A DNA stretch of 64,000 bases from Henckelia pumila (GCF_033568475.1 NC_133120.1:139372109-139436108); one strand, 5' to 3'; shown: positions 22,081 to 35,544, numbered from the stretch's first letter. Numbers and translations: made by a program. The notes: a model not told the origin generated them from the letters alone.

Positions 22081-23473
22081 TCAAAAGTCGAATTCTCCTG
22101 TAGCCTGAATAAGAAACAAAACACCTAAAATTTTATTCTCCATTCCGAGACTAGAGAGAATCTAAGATGGGTTGATGATAAATAACAGTCGAAATTGAAA
22201 TGTAAGGGAAAAAACACCTTGTTAAACAAAATGTCTTTGTTATTTATGTGCATGATACCATCCTTCAACATGCATTTCCACCTGCTCTTGGTTCTTGTCA
22301 CCTATATAGGAACCATTATTGATTTTAAAATGATTCTAAAGATAAGATACCCCAATGATTTAGAACTATATCTTTATAGAAAAACGTACTACTCGTGGTA
22401 CCTTGTCAAATTGAGCCAGAACCAAATGCATCGTGTTCAGATCTTCCCCTTGGTCAACATCATCCAACTCATCGTCGTCATCTTCATTCAATGGTTCATC
22501 ATCATCATCATCCCCAGTATCAATCTGAACAGGAGCAGGAGTTGCCGCATGCATATCTAAAAATGCAGATAGTTGGAAAATCAAATTTGAAGCACAAAAG
22601 CTTTGATTTGGGCCAAGCTGCTAAACTACAATACTGTACCATTTGGTGCAGGCGTGTTCACTATATTGTAGTCTTCATTGACCACTCCTTGATAATTATA
22701 GATCTTCAAGTCAGAATGAAGCAAACAAGTTACTACAGAAAAAGTGACTGCCAGTGAACCATACACACAAGATAATCATACAGTGGTTCAAGACAAAAGG
22801 AACATTATTTTTCTGCAATGAATGCAAAGTAACAATTTCCTACCACTGCAATACAACACAAATATAAACTCGTCCTTATAAAAACTGGAGCAAACTGTTG
22901 ATTAAAAAACGTCATGACCAACTCAAACAACGGAACAAGTTTCAATTTAAAGCAGTGATTACTAAAATGTACCAACATAGAGTAAAACACAAACCACCAT
23001 GATTCTAAAAGCTATTCAGTCAAAACAGATTCACTTCCCATGATACAACGGATTCAATCTGCAACATTAAGGAGATGCACACACAGGTTTAATTAGCTCC
23101 ACAAGAATGGACCCTAATTAAAGATTTCTGAAAACAACAGTACATTGATTTCTGAAAATACCAAAATCAAGGTATTGGGGCACAGTATACAATAGGGGTG
23201 ACCGTGATGCAAATTAAATCATCAGATCGACCAAAGTTCAAACAAACTATAACTGACTGATGCTCATTTTCTAAGGTCATTCAAGTAAAGTTCAAATTGG
23301 TCTCACTTTTTCAAAGATAAATAGAGAATTGGAGTCTGGTTTTGAATTAGCATAATCTTCATATTAGACCCCTACACTAACTCGTGGACCTCTGGTCCAC
23401 ATTTGTATGTAACTTTAAACTTTTTTACCTATTAATAACATGACATTTGTTTCTGATCAAAAAAAATATTAAC

Positions 23474-23522
<49 letters not shown>

Positions 23523-26500
23523 CTAGGTCTCAGCAAATGCCAAGGGACAGCTGGCTGGTACATCTGTGGCACATCACAATATTCTTGTCGCCAAATTACT
23601 TCCGTGCATGATTTACGGGATAAACGAATGCAAACCAGCTCAAGCCAACGGTTCAACATAGATAGTATATCTTAATAGTAAAATTATTCAATTGTTTGCA
23701 CCATCAGGCTAAATATTGAAGTTCCCTGAAACTGTCTAAAAGATGTGAAAGCGGTGACAGAAATAAGGATTATAAAATATTTTATTTCATTAGCCTCTAT
23801 AATGGTTGAATATAATTGCCTTAAATGGTGATACAGAAAATTAATTCAGTCAGAAATCACACTTTATTTTGTAATGTAAAATTGATAATCCAAACTTTCC
23901 ATGACTGAAAGTCATATAAACATTTCAACCTTTGAAGAGACTAGTATCATAAGGTGGAATTATTGACTCAAAAAATCTGTAGTAATCAGTCTCCCTTATT
24001 AAATCAAGAAAGAAAGCACTTTAGCTTTCTTGCATCTCATCCATCTTGGAGACAATCTATTAGGTTTTTGCCACTCATCAATATTTAAAGAAATATGGAA
24101 GCAAAAACACCTTTAGAGACAGAAGTGAGTTTGTAATGTTACCATCCTAGATGGATGCCCTAACCTCTAAGGTAACATCTTTGTGCATCCATCCACCAAC
24201 CTCGGACCACCAATCCAAAGATTCAATTATGCATCTTTACAGTATCACAATGCAATATAGTGATGGTTCAAATATCTGGAAAACTGATTAGCTTACTATG
24301 TGCCAGAAACATATCCCAAAATCACTAGGATCGGCTAATGAATTATTGGACTTATCACGGTCAGTATCAGTAAAATTAAAAATATAAAAATAATTTACAT
24401 ATATGCCAACGTCATATGACTTCAGGCAAAAAAACAAAGGAATTAAGGCAATGTATTGGCAATCCAAATGCAGGAAAAATCCAGCACATCGCCATAACAC
24501 AACATAAACTTCATCCAGTGCAAGATGTCAACAAGGACACGAGATGGTTCATAGTTCATACATAGTCACAGATTAATTGTTTCATAGTGATGATATGGTG
24601 AGCTGATAACAATGCAATTACTATTGCTGCTGCTGATATTAAACTCACATTGGGCGTAGAGAGCACATCATCATATGGATCAGGTATGGGGCCATCTAAC
24701 TGTGGAATCCTAGATGGCGTTTGTTGAACGCTCCCTTGAACCACCTGTCAAATAACCGTGATATTTTAATTTCTGGAAAACCAAATCCAACACCCAATTT
24801 CAGTCAATAAACCCCTAATTCGTAGGGATGAGACTCCAATCAGAATTTTACTTCTTTTTCCTTGATCATAAACCCTTGTTTTCAGTATGTTTCCTGCTTT
24901 ATTTATAGGATGTCTGATATGAGCCTAGAAAACACGGGCCATACTTCTTCAGAAAAGCATCAAACAAGTGTATAGCAGAAGAAAGTCCAGGACCAATGGG
25001 CCTACTCTAACAAGCCCACTAGGAGAACAACACACGTGAGGAGGAGAATGAATAAATGTGGGAAATTGTTTGAGAGTTAGTTACCTGTCATCATTTTCAT
25101 TTTGAGTGCTACCAGCCTAGCTAGGGGAAGGAATATTATTCCTTTGTACAGAGATATTATCTATGGGAACAAGTTATCATTTCTAATTTTATCACTCCAT
25201 TTTTCAGCATCTTCGTGTTGGTGTTCTTTCTATTTTATTTTACTGCAGTGGCCTTTTTTTTTAACCAGCTGCTAACAACGTCCTACGAACTGTAGTAGTT
25301 TATGTTCATAAAAACGAAAAAATATATCAATTCTTCATTTCCCAACATTAATGAACCTGCAGTAGGGAAGGGCAGATATTCTTAGACAGTTGAAATATAT
25401 TTAACAGCTGCTTCGGTTAGAAAATTAGACACAGATCTCAGAAATCACAATCATCTATAACCATCATCTATGGTGATCATGATTTGAATAAGATCACATG
25501 TGCAAGTTGAACTACAATAAGACAACCATCATAAAAGATAACTGCTCGTACAAACAACACAGAAGCCAATTTTATTTTTATTTTTTTTTTAGAGAAACAC
25601 AGAAGCCAATTGAAATGCCACTGAATTGGTTAATTCAACAGTTCTCCTCACAAGGAGAGTTCAGATGACAATGCCAATAAATAGCACTACCAATGGCATT
25701 AAACTGTGACCCTCAGGCAAGGCACAAAGTAACATCACAATGTGCCCTTATTCTTCCTGTCACAAAATAGAACCATGAAAAGATAGAGATATGTACACGT
25801 TATTCCTATCACACAAACAAAAAACCCAAGATAATATGAAGTTAATAACAAATGAATGATAGTCATCAATCTTTTCCATCTGCTTTGCCCCCATTTTTGT
25901 GAGTCTCATTTATAGTTTCCTACTCTCTAACCTTACTGTCTTTGTTCAGAGAAATATATCACACTATCACATAACACCACGAGTATTATCTGAAATCAAT
26001 CACGGAAAAAGGGAAAGAAAAAATTTCACCTAATCAATCCAAAGGTACATTTAGTTCTCCAGAATGGGGAGATGAAGTAATCTAACGAGAAATAACCACT
26101 CTAAGAGTCACCATCTCAAAGAGGAGGTCCATTAATTCAAGGATCGCACGTTACTGCTGTTCAAGTGCTGAAAGTCGATCGACATAAATACGGAAAGGAG
26201 ATGTGATACCAGAAGCAAATTTCACAAGCCTAAATTTATCACAAGAAGTTAACAAAAAATACGAATGAAGTGTTGAAGATTGTCCGAAGGATGCACATCA
26301 AGGCACACATGCACATAAAATTGTTTTGGCAATCAATAATATTGTTCCGTTTTTATCACAAATGAGTCTTCGAAAGTTATGCATACTTGGTCTTGTTTTC
26401 ATGAATGAAATATTTTTTTCTGTACGTTTTAAGTAATGTAAAGTAAGTATAAGTTAGATTATTTAGTTTTTAATAATACACGTGGTATTTCAAAATTTGA

Positions 26501-29500
26501 TAATAAATTATATGTAGTTGGAATATACTCCCTATGTCCTAAATAAAAACATCATTTCTTCTTTTAATTGTCCCAACTATATAGTCAAGTATCTATAATT
26601 TAGTTGTATTTACCACTATTTAATACATTAGATACTTTCAACAATTTTATTTTTTTAAGGGCTTCAACAATTTTTTATACTACCATTAAAACACTCATTA
26701 AATAAGGATAAACAATCATTAAATGGAATAGGAAATTAGTTTGCATAATTGCCTTTTTCAATGATATGCATAATATATGTGAAAAACAAACAAGCGTAGA
26801 TATTTGAGAAGGACTTAGTAATACATTAGTAGAGCTGTTATTCAGATAGATGAAGGTTGAATCTAAAAACTATCTATCTGGAAGAATTAGAAATAGGGTG
26901 AAAGTGAACTTTCCAAGTTGGATAATTTGTCTGTTTTTACCTCACAGAAAAGGAAATTTTTCGGAAACTAAAACAAGCACAATCTTTGAAAATTTACTTT
27001 ACAGGGATAACATTCAACGATAACCTTTCGCTAAACACTGACAAGTTCTTACTAGAAAACAAACTAAATATTGAGGAGAGGAGAGAGATTTGGTATTGCA
27101 AAAGAAAAGAAGGATTCACGACATGGAACCGCTTGACACAATCACCTGAACCAAAACTTAGATAGGTATTAACAAAAGATTGGTTCAAAATTCAGTTTCC
27201 AACAAACAAACTGGAACAACAGTCTAATACCAAAACATTTTTTACTTTCACTGCATGATAACAGCATCACAATTATTTCTATGATTCAGTGAAAAAAATA
27301 ATAATGTACATAACCAGCAAAATAATGTCATATTAGCAATTGAATTATTCACTAATTTATAATAATTATTAAATAAATAAACACATCCAATCGATAATTT
27401 ATGCACAAATTTATCTCAAATATAGGTTAACAAAAATAGCAAACCAAGTTTGCAAAAATATTTTGGTAGCTGACTTAACCACGCTATTTGGTTAGGTACA
27501 TCGGAAGACAGATATTTCCGTTTTTGTCCATGTTATGGAAACTCTTTGTATGCATTATGATGTGCCACTGAGATTGCAGAACGGAAGATCTTAGAAAGCA
27601 ACATGAGTTCATCAGGGAACTTGGAATTGTGTTATATGTAGCCTGGCAATAGCCTATTTTTTAGAACTTCTATGGTCAAAGGTAATTTACACTAACGGAT
27701 AATGTGATAAGAAAAGGACCTACCTTTTGCGCATCTGATAGAAGGTCAGCAGCTCCATCTTGCTGTGGGATGTATCCACCTGCATGATATTGAGGAGGGA
27801 AGTCCCCTCGCTTACGTTTTCCAGAAGATACAAGGAAATCCTGCATTTATTTCTCAAGGATTATCTCCGATAGTTAGCAAAATTCAGTAAACATTAAAGA
27901 CAAGGAACTTATACAGGAGAAATAGAATAAATAAGATATATCATTTCCATAATCCACATTTCATGCTATAGATGGATTCTTCAGCATTCAATTTTCAGAT
28001 TAAGGCAAAAAGCCAAAATGTGAGAGATGCGAGGGGAAAAGTGGGATTATAAAGAATGAGAAAAGAATGTCTCCCAATTTTTCACTTTTCAGAATAGAAA
28101 TCAGGTCAACAGACTGCAACATCACAACATCCGAAAAATCTTTCAACAATCTTAAATCTACCGAATTTCTACCAAACATTACATTTCTCTTCTAAGCAAA
28201 CAACAAAGAAGTTCCTTGAGATATGCGGGAATGGGGGACTAGCATTCTCATTCCCTTTAATCTGACATGATGTTCATGGGCAGGGAAGATCTTACCCAGT
28301 TGAATTTTTTTTTTTTTCTAACAGGATTTATTCAAAATATGTCATCTTAGAGCTTGATTACATCATAATCCTTTCCTTACTGGGACAAACAACCTTCTTG
28401 AGGGCCAAAAAGATTTTATACCACCACAGTAATACGTGATTTGTTGATTTGGAACAACTACAAGAAAATAATCAGTGTAGAGTTCAATATCAAAACAAGG
28501 CTCTAAAATTCGCTAGGCGCCTAGGCCGCTTAGGCGGAGGCGGACACTAGGTGCCACTAGGCGGATTCCATGGATTAAGCAGAAATCGAAGCATTAACCT
28601 GACATTATCAATTGTATTATGCAGTTAACACACACACACACCATATGTCCATACAATTCAATTTCTCCCCCTTATTTCGAAAGTTAGGGCAACAGAAAAT
28701 CGAAAATTGAAAATTGAAAATTGAAAGATGAATATGAAGTTGGGTATTGGGGCAAACCAACAAATCGGTATTCTTGTTGGACGTTGGTTTAGGGCCTTTA
28801 AAACTGGGTGTTGTTTAAAGTCCAACACAAAAAATATCAGGTTTGAAAGGGAAAAAAAATATACCTTTCATTTTTTAAAAGTTAAAAGCCCAAAATGAAA
28901 GTCCAAAAGTTCCTCGGCGCCTAGGGCCGCCTAGGTGGCCTAGGCCAATTAACTAGCGCCAAGGATGCCTAGGTTGGCCGACTAGCACTTTTTCAGTGCA
29001 GTTGGCCGGCGCCTAAGTCGATTTTTAGAACACTGTATCAAAAGATTCATGCCAGTTTACAAGGCAAGTTTTACAAGACTCCAATTTTTAGATTGAAGAT
29101 TCAGCATATCCATGCCAGTTTACAAGGCATGTTGTATAAGTCTCTAACTTTTAGATCGTAGATTCAGCATAGAGTGAGAAAGCAGCATTTTTCTCAGTCT
29201 AATGAAAAGAAAACAAAAATAGAAGATGGCACATCATCTTTGGCATTCAAAGCTTAACAAGTAAAGATAATATATATAATTAATATAAGAACACAAAAGG
29301 GAGATGCCCAGATTTTTTTCCTGAGAAGACTCTGCATAAAGTAACATAAGGCAGTCCACACTAATTCCAGAGGAAATGGTTCAAAAAGATCTGGAATGCT
29401 GGCCTGTGACCCAAACTCAATTCGAATGACATCTAACATGAAAAGAACCCTAATAAATAAGAAAAAAAATAGACATTAAGTTATAAAACATAGTTAGGAT

Positions 29501-31771
29501 AAAATACATTCTTGATTTTCCCATCTGGACAATAAACTTTAAAAATTTTAGCATCTGGACAATAAACTCTAAGAATTTCAGCATAATTTGATTTATGATT
29601 GGTAGATGCTTATTATAGATTATTTTCCAGGCAAACGGCACCATCAAGAAGATTTAATGCTTAGACATTTAAAAAATAAAAGATAAAAGATGAACTTACT
29701 AATCACACAACATATGAGAGAACTCTTCATTATATGTGCCAAAGCAGAAAGATGTGCTCACACAGCTTGGAGTACAAACACTCATTATACCAGGTTCATC
29801 TAAAAGACACGAGCATGCCACATTCATATAGATGTGTAGTTGAGCACAAATTTTAATTGTAGTCATAATCATCCCCAATGGTGTCATCAGCAAAGAAAAC
29901 CGAAAGGCAAAATTTCCATGCTCAAACATTCTCCTAACTTTGAAGATAGATTTGATCAAGCACTCTTGCTGATTGACCTTTCTTAATTTTAAAGGAGCAA
30001 CAAAGGACAAGAAATCCTTTTGACTTTACATCTGGAGTGATGGCACAATTAAAATAAATTACTTAAACAAGATTACCTATAGAAAAACAATATCTCAGTG
30101 ACCCTTCACATATAACAATTTTGCAAATTATTTTTTTGAGACCCAAGGTTGTGTTGGTTAAATGAGAGTTTTAGGTTCTGTGAAAATGAAGGCACAAAAA
30201 AGGAAAGATCATTTACTAATCTCTCTTCCAAACCTTCAACACCTAAAAAACACGTGGACAAAAATTAAAATATCATTATAATTCCATTCAAGATAAGTGC
30301 AATCATTATGACCTCTCGGTTTCGTAGAACCAAATTTTATCCATTAAATGTAAACCAAATTTCAAGTAGGAAAAAATACATTCAAAGCTATTAAACAATT
30401 AAAAATGAACAAATAATAATAACATTCTATAGCAAACAGCTAAGAGACCAGAACCACAAACAACGGTCACCTGTGTTGCTGGCTGACGAGAAGCTCCCCT
30501 TTCAACTTCTTCACGACCTTCCACATAAGCTGCAAGGCAACCAGAACTAACGAAATGAAGATGGGACGTCACGAATTTTGACCAGTAGCATTATTAATTA
30601 GAGCATTCAACCATTTACATAGTTATCTGGTCACTATTACTTAATGGTTAGCTTCAAAAGCTTTCGTCCTTATACTCACCAACATTCACATCAAGAGGAG
30701 GCCTCTGATTCAACCAAGAAGAAGGAGGTTGCTGCAGGGGTAAAAAAAAAGGAAATTTTAGTTTTAAGAACTACCCAAAGACATGGAGAAAATACTCACC
30801 TCCTTAACGTATGAAAGTGAGCAAGATTGACCTATACTAGAAACAAATCTTCAAAATGGACAAAGAAAAATGGTGCCCATGCAATCGCAAGATTGCTCAG
30901 AAAATGATGTTACCATGTATGGATTAGGTCTTCCAACTCCAGTTTTTATGTCGGGAACCCCACCATTGTTATTAGCAGATGAAAACTCATTTGGGGTGAT
31001 CGGGGTGCCACCAACAGAATCATCAAACAATGAACCACCATCAGTTCCTGGAAGGGGAGTCCGAGCTAATCCATGCAAAGGTGTCTGCACCATTCCAGGC
31101 AAAGGTGTCTGCGCCATTCCAGGCAAAGGAGTCTGTGCCATAGGAGTTTGCAACGGGGTCTACAAATCCCCAAAAAATAAAGTTTTCAATGCATGCTGTT
31201 AAACAACCTAAAAAGTAGCAGACTTCTGAATAAACTGACCGGCGGAAAGAGTAGATCAGCAGTTGGAGTTTCATACTCCTCAGTGCCATCGTAAGGCACG
31301 TTGAGGTCGTGCACAGGGTTAGGAGTGATAGGACCCCCTGCTGCTGTCTTTTGCCCTGCTGAACGGTCAATGGGACCCAATATTGCCCCAGATTGCATCA
31401 TTTTCAGCTCCCATAACTGTCAAAAATCCACCACAAATTCACCAACCCATGTATTCCAGCCACAGATCCAATAATCTCAAACACCCTAAAACTAAAACAA
31501 AAGGCTCATCCACCACAAAATCACCGCAAAGATTCAATTGTTTACCAAGCAGAACCCGCCAATAAAACACCGCAAGCACGATTTCCTACTGATGATTCAA
31601 CGAAATTGAAACAAAATCAATTCTGGCAACAGAAAGATAACGACTTACGCCTTGGAGCTCAGCCAGAACAGCCTCGCCAGGGCCTCCGTTGTTGATGAAC
31701 TCATCGCGTACTTTGTTGATAACGTCTTCAATGACGTGAACATAAACGTTGCTAGTGGATGAACTCGCCAT
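22081..31771 (-). CDS. TFIIA-L: Transcription initiation factor IIA large (alpha/beta) subunit
   Basis: Eleven exons read on minus with GT-AG junctions and continuous frame, 398 residues: 31771-31649, 31416-31240, 31159-30914, 30731-30680, 30529-30471, 27840-27724, 24744-24649, 22703-22640, 22556-22402, 22301-22218, 22104-22081. The N-terminal helical domain is VYVHVIEDVINKVRDEF plus WELKMMQSG (residues about 9-50). A low-complexity linker follows with QTPLPGM repeats. Then come KRKRGD, the stretch IPQLDGPIPDPYDD (QLDG, about residues 273-276, fits the Taspase-type cleavage consensus Q-[FILV]-D-G), an acidic stretch (DDDDDEPLNEDDDDELDD) and the C-terminal beta-barrel (LAQFDKVTRTKSRWKC to FNKATGEFDF). 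TFIIA stabilises TBP on TATA DNA in the nucleus. No defect seen; introns up to about 3.1 kb host MITEs. Confidence 0.93.
23471..23521. repeat. (ATA)n microsatellite in a TFIIA-L intron
   Basis: About 17 uninterrupted AAT/ATA units. A second TTA-type run lies at about 20699-20725 inside the neighbouring MITE. Confidence 0.9.
25556..25611 (-). mobile_element. Minimal retroposition scar: 24-bp T-rich insert flanked by 16-bp direct repeats
   Basis: AACACAGAAGCCAATT occurs at 25556-25571 and again at 25596-25611. Between them is only a T-rich run (poly(A) read on minus). Long TSD plus poly(A) is the signature of LINE-driven insertion; here only the tail was copied. Confidence 0.6.
28488..29043. 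mobile_element. hAT-type MITE in a TFIIA-L intron
   Basis: 8-bp TSD TATCAAAA at 28488-28495 and 29036-29043. The ends read CAAGGCTCTAAAAT (left) and CAGTGTTCTAAAAAT (right, reverse complement), a hAT-like terminus. Subterminal repeats of 'ggcgcctaggc' type lie near both ends (28512-28560, 28915-29010). 540 bp, no coding frame. It is non-autonomous and sits between exons 27840 and 30471. Confidence 0.85.
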
Positions 31772-31918
31772 TTTCCCAGATTCTTTCCTAGAAATCAAGA
31801 TCAACAGGCGAGCAGATTGAAGGAACCAATGAGGGTTTAGGGTTTGCGGACGACAATTTAGGGGAACAGAGAGGATATGAGAGAGAAGCCGCGGAACACA
31901 GATGGAAATAAAGCGTGG

Positions 31919-31928
31919 AATATAAATA
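31919..31928 (-). promoter_or_regulatory. Weak candidate TATA element of the TFIIA-L gene
   Basis: On minus it reads TATTTATA, about 150 bp before the ATG at 31771, at a plausible distance. The perfect TATAAATA is on the plus strand, so the call is uncertain. Confidence 0.3.
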
Positions 31929-32088
31929 GGTTTGCATCCATTTTCCAGAGTTTGTCCACGTGGCGTCAAACAATAGCTCTGATATTTTTTATCTTTGAAA
32001 TTAAATAATGGACATTTCATTTTTAATGGGATATTTTTTTAATCTTAAAAAAAAATTGAAGATAATTAAAAGAAAAACTTTTGAAGTA

Positions 32089-32317
32089 AAAATATTATAA
32101 TAATGCTAGAGGTACAACCAATATATCGTACAACGATATATACAACAATTATGTCGTGATATTTTGCTATTATCTCGTGAGATTTGATATGATATCGTGA
32201 GATTTTGTATTCAATGTATCGTGAGATTTGATACATTAAATTTTGTATTGATTTTTTTGTGGTGTAAAAATTGTTGTACAAATTTGATTGTGCATGTAGC
32301 ATTACTCAAAATATTAT
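32089..32317. mobile_element. MITE of about 209 bp with 10-bp TSD
   Basis: AAAATATTAT at 32089-32098 and 32308-32317 flanks ends that both read 'taatgcta' and then 'ca-aa' and 'gtacaacaatt'-like blocks in inverted orientation. The interior has three copies of 'atcgtgagattt'-like words. The AT-rich TSD lowers certainty. It lies upstream of the TFIIA-L gene. Confidence 0.65.
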
Positions 32318-33827
32318 TGTTTTCACTTATAACTTAAAAGGTGATGTAATAACTTTACAAAATAAAATTGGTGATTTAATAATATTCAAAGAACGTCTGC
32401 CAATTGAAATGTCGGAGCTATTAATTAATAATACTAACTACTATTTCGTTGCATTTTTTGCATTCTCGTACAATTTATTTTTAAACGAAAACAAAAAATA
32501 AAAAGAAATAGTAAAATTTTAAAAATACAAAAAAGAATATAGCGGTTTTTTAAACAAATAGTTACAAAAACATAATATATGTATCAATTTTTACAAAGTG
32601 ATTGTCATTTTGGTAAATAATAAAACATCTAAAGACTAAAAAAGAGGAAACTATATAAAATGACTAATTTAATTTGTAATAATTTTGATTTTATTAAAAA
32701 TTAAATTAGGATATAATAATAATTTCAAATCAAGCTTCATTAATTAATTGAAAATTGATTAATTAGAAGATTTTTACTATAATAATATAGTAAGATGGTA
32801 AGATAATTACGCGAAGTACGGTAAAACTCCGCAATTCACTTGCTTCGATCAGTTTAAATATATTTAATTCAGCATGGATTTACCATCTTTGTATGAACGT
32901 TTTATTAATTGGTGGTGGAGATTTTTCTAATTCAAAAGTTTGTAATCCTTAGATTATGTTTATTTACGTAGGACTATGTTGTGCAGGATTATTTGGAAGC
33001 TACAATGAGGGTAATATCCCTAAATCCATTAATTTTCATGTGGGGCCATGTGGCCAATTGATGGCCTTGAAAACTACATCTATGTAGCGTCGAAATACCC
33101 ATTGTGCGGCACATCTCCTACCTACATCATTGTAGATCTCACATGAAATCAATATTTTCAATAGTTGAACTGATGGATTGAGCAATATCGAAAAGTTCAT
33201 TATTTTTGTTCAATCGAGAGGAGTTTTCCTACCAACACATTCACATAAGAGCTTTGTTGTACAGAATTGTTGTCCAATTTGATTTACATGTTAGTTTTAC
33301 TCGATGCACACGAAAAAAGTACTAGCTAGTGGCTATGAATGTTATGTCATAAAATCAACTTTGGTAAAATTAAAAAATAAAAAATAAAACGATTCATTGT
33401 TTTCAAAACCAGGTTCAAGATGGGTATATTTGAAACCCATATTTTAAGTCTATCTTCAAACAAATTAATTAAATGGTTCTATATATCCGACCAAAGCTAA
33501 AGTTAAAATTCATATAATGTTGTTGATTAATTTTAATTTTTTTTTTTCTGTTTTCTTTTGGTGTCCAAATGATATATATATATATCTAATTACCCTCAAA
33601 TAACCAACAAAAAATAATTCGAAAAATCGAGTTAAATAACTAATATTAACATAAACAATGACCATCATGAAATTGAATGCATATATTAAGTTGGTACGGT
33701 GAAACAAATTTGTGGTTGAATGAATAACAATTGGTACAATTGGGTGGGTGATGAAGAAAGAACAAAAACTACAATCAAATGAAATCAAATAAAATTTCAA
33801 AAGGAGATTACTACATATACGAATGAA
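32318..33827. other. Intergenic AT-rich DNA, no gene recognised
   Basis: Lies between the divergently placed upstream side of TFIIA-L and the 3' end of the RING-H2 gene. Only low-complexity sequence and short frames without motifs. Confidence 0.5.
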
Positions 33828-34358
33828 TTAATATTGTAGGGTACTGAGAGCCGCCGCTTTGCAGATGGGGCAGAAGTTTTTGAGAGTGAGCCAAGTTTTG
33901 ATGCAGTGGACGTGATATCTATGCCGGCAATCCAGAGTGGATATCCGATTGGTACCCAAGTCTTGTTGGCACACCACGCAGATTTCTTCTTCTTCTTCTT
34001 CTTCTTCTTTTTTGATCTCTGAAGTCCTCGTTTCCAAGAAATTGGAAACACGGTGTTTTGTATTAATGTTGGAGGCAGCTTCTTCCTGATGATGATGAGA
34101 ATCCAGAACCCAAGTGTCGTCTTGGAGAATCCCTCGTCCGAGAGTAGTACTAAATATTCCCGATGGCTCGGAGCGAGTGCGAGTTTGCCTTATGGTGGCG
34201 GCATCGTCCAAGATCCAGTTTCCGTCCACCATCGCAGCAGCAGCAGGGACTCCGACATGACCGCCGCCGGGGAGCCGGATAATAAACACGGTGTTGTAGT
34301 GGAAATACGCCGCCGCCGCCGGCTCAGAAAACCCGTAGGAAACGTGGTGATACTCCAT
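33828..34358 (-). CDS. RING-H2 finger protein, probable E3 ubiquitin ligase
   Basis: Single exon, 176 residues, ATG at 34358. The C-terminal RING-H2 has C127-x2-C130, C144-x-H146, H149-x2-C152 and C163-x2-C166 (CVVCQQDLG, CRHRYHVHC, CPICK), all eight zinc ligands present. A conserved W (KTWL) follows the sixth ligand, typical of E2-binding RING-H2 domains. No transmembrane segment is evident, so it is not of the membrane-anchored ATL type. A run of glutamates at 118-125, encoded by a GAA repeat (33983-34010), precedes the RING. The N-terminal half is Ala/Gly/His-rich and unlike anything I recognise. A TATA motif (TATATA) lies about 95-105 bp upstream on minus (34453-34462). Substrate unknown. 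Confidence 0.85.
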   Translation of the reverse strand: MEYHHVSYGFSEPAAAAYFHYNTVFIIRLPGGGHVGVPAAAAMVDGNWILDDAATIRQTRTRSEPSGIFSTTLGRGILQDDTWVLDSHHHQEEAASNINTKHRVSNFLETRTSEIKKEEEEEEEEICVVCQQDLGTNRISTLDCRHRYHVHCIKTWLTLKNFCPICKAAALSTLQY

Positions 34359-34452
34359 TAATTAATTGCAGTACTAGTGTGTGTAGATGGATGAAGTTTT
34401 CGAATGCGTATAATGAGCGAATATTGGGGAAGGAAGATGATCGAGTCTGTAT

Positions 34453-34462
34453 GTATATATAG
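34453..34462 (-). promoter_or_regulatory. TATA box of the RING-H2 gene
   Basis: CTATATATAC on minus, about 95 bp before the ATG at 34358. Confidence 0.5.
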
Positions 34463-35544
34463 ACAACAAACAAATCCCTCGTTCGTTTCGTCCAATAATG
34501 GAATGGGTTCCTAGTTTAATTTAGGAAACAAAATGGGTAATTATCTTATCATATCATATCCAATAAAATCCTTCCATAAATATCTCCCAACGGTCATTAT
34601 ATTCCAAATATGCTCATATTGATCCATTGCGCGTCTTTTGATGTCAGCAAAACTTTAACATAATTTTATTCATAATACAAGATCAATATGCATAATCTTC
34701 CCATAAATTATTTTTCTTTTAAACTATATAATATATATGTACAATACTAATTTTTTTATATTATAAAAATACTTGTCCTGATAAATAATATAAATAAATA
34801 TATGAAATTTATTTGACTTTCAAATTTTAAAATATTATTTGAGATGGAGATTGTTTTGGTAATACGTGGGAAAACCAAAATAGAAATTGTACACGTGACT
34901 TCCATAATTAACCTTTAAGTCTACCCTTTTTTTAATGTTGTAATATTAAAAATTTATATTTCAAAACCCAAATTAAAAATTATTGTACTCTCTCTCTCTC
35001 TCATTGCAATATATTCTCGTTCAATTTTTATAATTATGATATTACAACTATTTTAATATAAGTCAAATTCATGATTAAAAAATATTAAACTCAAAAAAAA
35101 TAAAAACTATACAAGCACGTGATACATATGTCCGATACTAGTGTATATATATATATATAATAAAATTGCATGCAATACGATCCCTCACCAACCTTTATTA
35201 TTTTAATAAAAATCAAATTAATCATAACAAAAATATTAAAATCCAAAAAAAATTAAAAATAAAAAACTTTATAAGCACTCAACGCATGCACCCAAATATT
35301 AGTATATATATTATACACTATATCATATTATAGACTCAAGTGTGAACAAATCCATGAAAATTAACTTTTAATAACATAAACATTTTTAACAATAATTTGT
35401 TTCAGTCATATAATTATAATATATTAAAACACACTGAAATGAAATTTTAAAGTTTATTGTGGAACAAGAATACAAGATAAAAAGAAGGAAAATAATTATT
35501 TCCAAGAAACTACGTACAGGCCAGTCCATTAGATGTTAATGGCC
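34463..35544. other. Intergenic AT-rich DNA
   Basis: Holds a short (TC)n run near 34988-35003 and two similar segments (35040-35150 and 35200-35330) with 'aaaatattaaa' and 'actatataagcac' words, a weak duplication. No gene. Confidence 0.45.

Noticed and set aside
26526-26820. Stowaway-type MITE beginning 'actccctatgtcctaaa'
   Set aside because: The left end resembles the Stowaway terminus, but I could not find the matching right terminus or TA duplication.
30870-31202. 110-codon plus frame with VCTIPGKG repeats
   Set aside because: Opposite strand of TFIIA-L exon 3, whose QTPLPGM repeats cause it.
34053-34361. 102-codon plus frame
   Set aside because: Shadow of the RING-H2 gene on minus.
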